Part shown: positions 58,192-64,000 of the stretch, one piece after another
How the letters are laid out: every line of letters begins with the position of its first letter
Position numbering within the stretch: position 1 is the first letter of the stretch
Source: Sphaerisporangium dianthi
GTDB taxonomy: Bacteria; Actinomycetota; Actinomycetes; Streptosporangiales; Streptosporangiaceae
Direction of reading: 5' to 3'
NCBI RefSeq assembly: GCF_042654065.1
Contig: NZ_JBHSFP010000004.1
Coordinates: forward strand, 310,001 to 374,000
Length of the DNA stretch: 64,000 nt
The notes under the pieces: generated by a model
The model's input: only the letters and a program-made list of their open reading frames with translations
Databases searched by the model: none
Told to the model about the DNA's origin: nothing
Made by a program: the position numbers and the translations under genes

Positions 58192-59129
58192 CCCAATCCG
58201 ACCCGGGCGTTGAAGCATCCATTGGTGAGCTCTCCGCCGAGCTCGACGTAGGAGAGCGGCGACAGCTCGGCGATGCGGCCCCGGGGAGAGGTGCCGCACT
58301 CCACGCACCGGTCGCAGAACCGTCCGGCCATGCACCCGCAGGCGACGATCGGCAGCACCGACGCGCGGCTCTCGCACACGTTCCCGACGTACAGCATCGA
58401 GCCCAGCGCGAGGAAGGGCAGCCCCGTGCACGACACGCCGGCGTCCTCGCACTCGGAATCGGCACGTTCCAGCATCGGGTAGGCGACGCCGGCCTCGCCG
58501 TCGTCGAAGGCGTCCGACCAGGCGGCGGTTCCGGAGATCTTCGACTGGACGGCCCGGTAGGCGGACGGAGGCGCGGGCACGGCCGTGGCGCGGTAGGTGG
58601 GCTGCGAGGTCGCCGGCAGCCGCGCGTGGGTGACCCCTTCCCGCCGCGTGCCGATCGCGTCGAAGAGGTAGCCCGGTTCGAGCTGGGGGTGCCGGACCCG
58701 GATGCGCCCCGAAGCGCTGTAGGGGACGACGACCGTACGCCGTCCCCGGTGCGGGCCGCAGTCGAGCTCCACCGTCAGGTCCCTGCCGTCCTTGCCCAGG
58801 GCGAGGATGACCCCGGTGACGCGGGTGATGTCCCCCCACAGCCGCTCGGCCACGCGGCCCGACTGGCGGGCGCGGATCATGACGCGGGTGCCGGCCGGCA
58901 GGTCCACGGGGGCGGCGGGGCTGCCGTGCCAGGCGGTCGCCCAGGGAGCGATGACCAGCCGCTCCTCTTCGCCGTCCGGGTTCTCCAGGATCACCAGGTG
59001 TGGGCTGATGTCGATTATCTGACCGGCGACGCCGGTGAGAGGCGTCGGCTCCTCGATCTCCTCCTTCGCCGGAGCGCCGCTACGGCCGAGTGCGGCGGAC
59101 GCCAGCGCATGGCGACGCTCAACTCCCAT
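58188..59129 (-). CDS. Uncharacterised protein with Cys-rich C-terminus, coupled to MauE-like gene
   Basis: A 313-aa protein. The N-terminal half (about 30-185) looks like small beta-barrel domains (VAGQIIDISPHLVILENPDG, LPAGTRVMIRARQSG). The last about 100 residues hold nine cysteines: SECEDAGVSC, NVCES, ACGCMAGRFCDRCVECG and NGCFNA. No signal peptide is seen. GGGGAGGGG just before the ATG fixes the start. Translational coupling to a MauE-like redox membrane protein suggests the cysteines become disulfides or bind a cofactor. I do not recognise the family. Confidence 0.7.
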   Translation of the reverse strand: MGVERRHALASAALGRSGAPAKEEIEEPTPLTGVAGQIIDISPHLVILENPDGEEERLVIAPWATAWHGSPAAPVDLPAGTRVMIRARQSGRVAERLWGDITRVTGVILALGKDGRDLTVELDCGPHRGRRTVVVPYSASGRIRVRHPQLEPGYLFDAIGTRREGVTHARLPATSQPTYRATAVPAPPSAYRAVQSKISGTAAWSDAFDDGEAGVAYPMLERADSECEDAGVSCTGLPFLALGSMLYVGNVCESRASVLPIVACGCMAGRFCDRCVECGTSPRGRIAELSPLSYVELGGELTNGCFNARVGLG

Positions 59130-59422
59130 CGGCCCCTCCCCGGTCGCCGCCGCGAGTTTCCTCGGTCGTTCACTAGCGTCACATGAAACTTCACCGACGA
59201 CGATTATCTCGGGACGAGAAATTCCCCCCGGGGCGATCTGCGTAGCAAATAACCCACTCCAGGAGGAACTAGTCGACGCCCCAGCATGCCATGGGCATGT
59301 AACGATCTTTGCCGCCGCCGGGGCGAAACCTGGATCATGGCTCAGCCGTATCAGGGCTTCCGGCTGCGATTCTGACGAAGAGATCGTTCCTTCATGGCCT
59401 TCGTCACGGCACCGGTGATCGC

Positions 59423-59941
59423 ATGAGCGGTAAAGACGAGGAGTTCCGCGAGTACGTGGTCGCCCGCGGTCCGGCACTGCTGCGCATGGCCTACCAGTTG
59501 ACCGGCCAGCCCGCGGACGCCGAGGACCTGCTCCAGGCGGCCCTGGCCAAGACCTATCTCGCCTGGGACCGGATCATCGACAGGGCGTCGCTCGACGGGT
59601 ACGTGCGCCGTGCGATGGTGAACATCAACATCTCCTGGTGGCGGCGCAGGAAGCTGGAGGAGTACCCCTCCGAGGAGCTTCCCGAGCCGCCGGTCCGGGA
59701 CGGGCCTACTCCGGGGGAGATCCACGAACTCCTGGAAGAGGCGATCAACCGGCTCCCGGTCCGGCAGCGCACGGCGATCGTGCTGCGCTACTACGAGGAC
59801 ATGAGCGAGCCGGAGATCGCGAAAGCGCTCGGCATCAGCATCGGCACGGTGAAGAGCACTGTGTCGCGGGCGATGGCGAAGCTCAGAGGCGATCTGGTCG
59901 TCGTGGAGTCCCGGCAGCCCGAGGCGCAGCCCCAGCTATGA
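59423..59941 (+). CDS. SigE-family RNA polymerase sigma factor (ECF-type)
   Basis: A 172-aa sigma factor with region 2 (MAYQLTGQPADAEDLLQAAL) and region 4 (LPVRQRTAIVLRYYEDMSEPEIAKALGI, shown in part, with the helix-turn-helix ISIGTVKSTVSRAM). It matches the SigE (TIGR02983) subfamily of actinomycetes. No classic anti-sigma gene follows; only a 39-codon frame overlaps its stop. The 293-bp upstream region has short palindromes and an AGGAGG at 59261 without a near start codon. Confidence 0.9.
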   Translation: MSGKDEEFREYVVARGPALLRMAYQLTGQPADAEDLLQAALAKTYLAWDRIIDRASLDGYVRRAMVNINISWWRRRKLEEYPSEELPEPPVRDGPTPGEIHELLEEAINRLPVRQRTAIVLRYYEDMSEPEIAKALGISIGTVKSTVSRAMAKLRGDLVVVESRQPEAQPQL

Positions 59942-60057
59942 CCACGTCCGCCCGGACCGGCCGTGCGGATTCCGCCCGTCCCGCGCACCTGACCGACGCG
60001 CGTCTGGTGCGTCCTTCGAACTCGCGCCGCACGTCCTTACGCCGAGCGCTTGTCTAG
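59938..60057 (+). CDS. Possible 39-aa basic protein coupled to the sigma gene
   Basis: An ATG overlaps the sigma-factor TGA (ATGA) and opens a 39-codon frame ending at 60057. The product is basic and Arg/Ser-rich (MTTSARTGRADSARP...), with no recognisable domain. Position hints at coupled translation or at a decayed anti-sigma gene. It could equally be chance. Confidence 0.3.
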   Translation: MTTSARTGRADSARPAHLTDARLVRPSNSRRTSLRRALV

Positions 60058-60059
60058 AC
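60052..60059. promoter_or_regulatory. GTCTAGAC palindrome upstream of acyl-CoA ligase
   Basis: The 8-bp palindrome GTCTAGAC lies 82 bases before the ligase ATG. The same GTCTAGA core recurs next to the marR start at 62241. CTAG is rare in such genomes. A shared MarR operator is possible. Confidence 0.35.
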
Positions 60060-60141
60060 GGCGGCAGCGGACCAGACTCGAATCCGGACAATGGTCTTGA
60101 AACCGGCGCCGGGCCGGGTTCGGCCAGCGGAGGTGCCATAA

Positions 60142-61717
<1,576 letters not shown>

Positions 61718-61737
<20 letters not shown>

Positions 61738-62239
61738 GTTCGGGGTGCGCCGCTTCCGCCGAACCGGCTTCCATGGCCCCCGCGGTGGCGCAGGGGCGAA
61801 CCACGTCACGGATGATGCGCAGGCTGTCCAGAAGCTCCTCCAACCGCTGTGGGGAAAGCAGACCGGTGAACCACTTCTCAATGTCCTCGATGTGCCGTGG
61901 GAGGACCGATTCGAGCCGGGTTGCGCCCGCGTCGGTCAGCGTCGCGAAGGAGGCACGCCGGTCGCTGGGACAGGCCACGCGCTCGACCAGGCCCTCGCGT
62001 TCCAGCCGGTCCACGACGCGGGTCACCCCGCTGGTGGAAAGCGAGGTCTGGGCCGCGAGGTCGCTCATGCGCAGCCTGCGCCCGGGAGACCGGTACAGGC
62101 GGATGATCGTTTCAAAGTCGATCTCGGAGAGACCGGAGGCGGCGAAGGCGGCGTTCATCTTGTCGGAAAGACCATGGTAGACCTCGGCGATGAGGCCCAT
62201 GGCGGTCAATCTGGGGTCGTCAGCTGGTATCACGCTCAT
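61718..62239 (-). CDS. MarR-family transcriptional regulator
   Basis: A 173-aa winged-helix regulator. The DNA-binding region (about 30-110) has LRMSDLAAQTSLSTSGVTRV and the wing with ACPSDRRASFATLTDAG, both typical of MarR. Members often respond to phenolic or fatty-acyl ligands. It sits between the convergent acyl-CoA ligase and the divergent yceI gene, either of which may be its target. GTCTAGATGAC abuts its start codon as a possible self-operator. Confidence 0.92.
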
Positions 62240-62337
62240 AGTCTAGATGACGTTAGTTGACGGGCGGAATATTCCTCAGGTAGACATCTGTTGCAGCAAG
62301 TACCACTCGGCACCACCTACTCCATGGGAGATGGAAC

Positions 62338-62901
62338 ATGAGCACTCGCACTTGGGAAGGCCTCACGATCCCGACGTCCGGCACCTTCGACCTGGACGCC
62401 TCGCACACCCGCGTCGGCTTCGTCGCCAAGCACATGATGGTCAGCAAGGTCCGCGGCCGCTTCAGCGACTTCTCCGGCACCGTCACGATCGCCGAGAACC
62501 CGCTGGAGTCGTCGGCCGAGCTCACCATCAAGACGGCCAGCATCGACACCGGCAGCGACGACCGCGACAACCACCTGCGCAGCGACGACTTCCTCGCGGT
62601 GGACAAGTTCCCCGAACTGACCTTCCGCAGCACCCGCGTCACCGGTCACTCCGGCGACGAGCTGATCGTCGTCGGCGACCTCACCATCCGTGACGTCACC
62701 AAGGAGGTCACGCTCAAGGTCGAGTACGGCGGCGCCGGCACCAACCCCTGGGGCCAGGAGCTCTTCGGCTTCGAGATCGAGACCGAGATCGAGCGCGAGG
62801 AGTTCGGCCTGACCTGGAACGTCGCCCTGGAGACCGGCGGCGTCCTGGTCGGCAAGAAGATCAAGATCGAGATCGAGGGCGAGGCCCAGCGCCGCGCCTG
62901 A
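62338..62901 (+). CDS. YceI-family protein
   Basis: A 187-aa lipocalin-like beta-barrel of the YceI family, which binds isoprenoid or fatty-acyl molecules. Family marks are TFDLDASHTRVGFVAKHMM, IDTGSDDRDNHLRSDDF and FPELTFRSTRV. No signal peptide is present, so this one is probably cytoplasmic, unlike the E. coli protein. GGGAGATGG precedes the ATG. It diverges from marR, a common pairing. Confidence 0.93.
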   Translation: MSTRTWEGLTIPTSGTFDLDASHTRVGFVAKHMMVSKVRGRFSDFSGTVTIAENPLESSAELTIKTASIDTGSDDRDNHLRSDDFLAVDKFPELTFRSTRVTGHSGDELIVVGDLTIRDVTKEVTLKVEYGGAGTNPWGQELFGFEIETEIEREEFGLTWNVALETGGVLVGKKIKIEIEGEAQRRA

Positions 62902-62922
62902 TCGCCCGCGATGCGCACCCTG

Positions 62923-62955
62923 TGTCCACAGCCTGTGGACAGAGTGTGTGGAAAC
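62923..62955. other. Cluster of DnaA-box-like sequences
   Basis: TGTCCACA and TGTGGACA face each other at 62923-62941, followed by TGTGTGGAAA. They match the DnaA-box core loosely. They lie just after yceI, in an interval (62902-63144) with no gene. Confidence 0.4.
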
Positions 62956-63144
62956 CTTCCTCCCATGGACCACCAGGGCCGGATCGCACTCCGGCCCTGG
63001 TTCATGGCGCCCTCGCCCCCCAGGCGAACCGGTCTCTCCGCGACTCGTTCGCCCGCCATGCCGAATCCACTTTGCCGCCCAGCATCAAGGCCGGTACTCT
63101 GTGCTGAGCCAGTCAGGCCCCCGGCGGGGCCGGTCGGGCCACCA

Positions 63145-63234
63145 GGAGGCTTCGCCTAGTCAGGTCTATGGCGCCGCACTGCTAATGCGGTTTGGGTCTA
63201 CAGCCCATCCGGGGTTCAAATCCCCGAGCCTCCG
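63145..63234 (+). tRNA. tRNA-Ser (anticodon GCU)
   Basis: Acceptor GGAGGCT/AGCCTCC, anticodon stem CCGCA/TGCGG with loop CTGCTAA (anticodon GCT), a long variable arm and T-arm GGGGTTCAAATCCCC. Discriminator G is at 63234 and CCA is not encoded. An integrase remnant lies just downstream, so its 3' end is a likely attachment site. Confidence 0.95.
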
Positions 63235-63240
63235 CAGGTC

Positions 63241-63277
63241 AAAGGCCCTCTCCCGTTTCCGGGGTGAGGGCCTTTTT
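63241..63277. terminator. Terminator between tRNA-Ser and the integrase remnant
   Basis: AAAGGCCCTC and GAGGGCCTTT form a 10-bp stem followed by TT on the plus strand and preceded by A residues, so it works in both directions. Confidence 0.8.
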
Positions 63278-63319
63278 GATCTCTGAATACCGTCGGGGTT
63301 GCAGTTTGGGTTGCAGTTG

Positions 63320-63703
63320 TCAGTCATCGCCCCAGAGTGCGGCCCCCATACGCTTACTCGCATCCTGCATCATGGCGCCGGCCACGTGGGTGTATCGCTC
63401 CGTCGTGGTCACTCGCGCATGCCCGAGGATTTCCTGAACGACACGGATGTGTACGCCCTGCTCCACGAGGAGCGTCCCAGCGGTGTGCCGCGCGTCATGG
63501 AGCCGAGCATCCCGGACCCCGGCCCGCTTGAGGATGGACTTCCACACCTTGTAGTCCTCGCTGCGCTCCATGGGCCGGCCCCGTTGCGTCGCGAACACGA
63601 GATCGTGATCTTCCCAGAGGTCGTCGGCCCTCTCCCTCTCGGCCGCCTGCTGCTCGCGATGTGCCCGTAGAACGGGGAGCAGCTCAGGAGGACATTGCAG
63701 GGT
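63320..63703 (-). pseudogene. Truncated tyrosine recombinase (integrase C-terminal part)
   Basis: About 128 residues of a phage/AICE-type tyrosine recombinase survive: SSRLTLQCPPELLPVLR, WEDHDLVFATQRGRP, the catalytic LHDARHTAGT (His-x-x-Arg), LGHARVTTTERYTHV (His and nucleophile Tyr). The N-terminal DNA-binding domain and the first catalytic arginine are missing. Homology stops near 63703-63715, just before the ribosome site of the divergent NUDIX gene. Full members have about 400 residues, so it is a remnant. It lies beside tRNA-Ser, its probable integration site. Confidence 0.8.
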
Positions 63704-63745
63704 GAGACGCGAGGATAGCGACCTGCACCGCCGGAGGTAATCCCG

Positions 63746-64000
63746 ATGGATCACCACAACACGCACTCCGTCAGCGTGGCAGGCGTGATCATCGACGACC
63801 AAGGCCGAGCACTCCTCACCCAACGCCGAGACAACGGCCACTGGGAAGCACCGGGCGGCATCCTCGAACGCGACGAGGACATCATCACCGGCCTACTCCG
63901 CGAAGTCCGCGAGGAAACCGGCCTCGACGTCGAACCCGTCACCCTCACCGGCGTCTACAAGAACATGAACCGCGGAATCGTCGCCCTGGTCTTCCGCTGC
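63746..64000 (+). CDS. NUDIX hydrolase (partial, runs off the window)
   Basis: The first 85 codons of a NUDIX protein (starts MDHHNTHSVSVAGVIID). The NUDIX box is GGILERDEDIITGLLREV followed by REETGL, matching G-x5-E-x7-REVxEExGL. GGAGGT lies seven bases before the ATG. NUDIX proteins beside an integrase and a tRNA recall Pif of the actinomycete element pSAM2, which controls conjugative spread. The 3' end lies outside the window. Confidence 0.88.
   Translation, partial: MDHHNTHSVSVAGVIIDDQGRALLTQRRDNGHWEAPGGILERDEDIITGLLREVREETGLDVEPVTLTGVYKNMNRGIVALVFRC

Noticed and set aside
59261..59375. AGGAGG followed by a 30-codon ATG frame (59286-59375) before the sigma gene.
   Set aside because: The gap from AGGAGG to ATG is 19 bases, too long for normal initiation, and the peptide has no recognisable character.

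Overview
The window reads as chromosomal DNA of a high-GC actinomycete. The best fit is a morphologically complex actinobacterium of the Streptosporangiales type, but this is inference. GC is very high, GTG starts are common, and the left third carries the conserved actinobacterial block near oriC: rhomboid, crgA, class E sortase, pabA/trpG-like, pknB, pknA, pbpA, rodA, pstP, fhaB, fhaA, tRNA-Leu. A Bpa proteasome activator, a SARP regulator, a SigE-family sigma factor and an integrative-element edge point the same way. Many genes appear leaderless, with a TANNNT-like -10 ending 5-9 nt before the start codon.

1-12,150: cell-wall and division block. Rhomboid and crgA converge. A sortase, a 52-aa membrane protein and a glutamine amidotransferase follow, closed by two tandem hairpins. 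The minus-strand fhaA-fhaB-pstP-rodA-pbpA-pknA-pknB operon (nearly every junction overlapping or abutting) couples Ser/Thr phosphorylation to peptidoglycan synthesis.

12,150-19,750: a 78-bp tandem repeat after tRNA-Leu, two coupled CNNM/CorC-like membrane proteins with a possible 25-codon leader, an LCP cell-wall ligase, a Fpg/Nei glycosylase, a rhodanese, and a CytX-type transporter behind a clear TPP riboswitch.

19,800-32,950: regulation. A SARP/NB-ARC/TPR regulator is followed by five 11-bp direct repeats (a SARP-type operator) and a degenerate M48 peptidase. Then come Ogt, a PAS/GAF histidine kinase, an RsbW-like ATPase, arginine deiminase, a second YidC with two small membrane proteins, a two-component system and a STAS anti-anti-sigma factor.

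32,950-47,900: a GT2 glycosyltransferase, two multi-spanning mannosyltransferase-like proteins, a large secreted/membrane protein, pheA, serS, cold-shock protein, HAD phosphatase, Bpa, quinone oxidoreductase, a ParA/MinD-like ATPase with a repeat-rich N-terminus, and tRNA-Ser(UGA).

47,900-64,000: a permease pair, a NUDIX-plus-nuclease-like fusion, several uncharacterised membrane/secreted proteins, an M15 peptidase, an Orc1/Cdc6-like ATPase and a secreted EEP phosphatase interleaved with a recurring CTAYGG-N3-TCTAG motif. Next are a Cys-rich protein coupled to a MauE-like membrane protein, a SigE-family sigma factor, an acyl-CoA ligase, MarR, YceI, and tRNA-Ser(GCU). A truncated tyrosine integrase and a NUDIX gene lie beyond that tRNA, consistent with the edge of an actinomycete integrative and conjugative element.

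The best candidates for undescribed biology are the CTAYGG-N3-TCTAG element around the ATPase/EEP genes, the SARP with its 11-bp array next to a pseudo-M48, and the Cys-rich/MauE pair. All calls were made by eye, without database searches.
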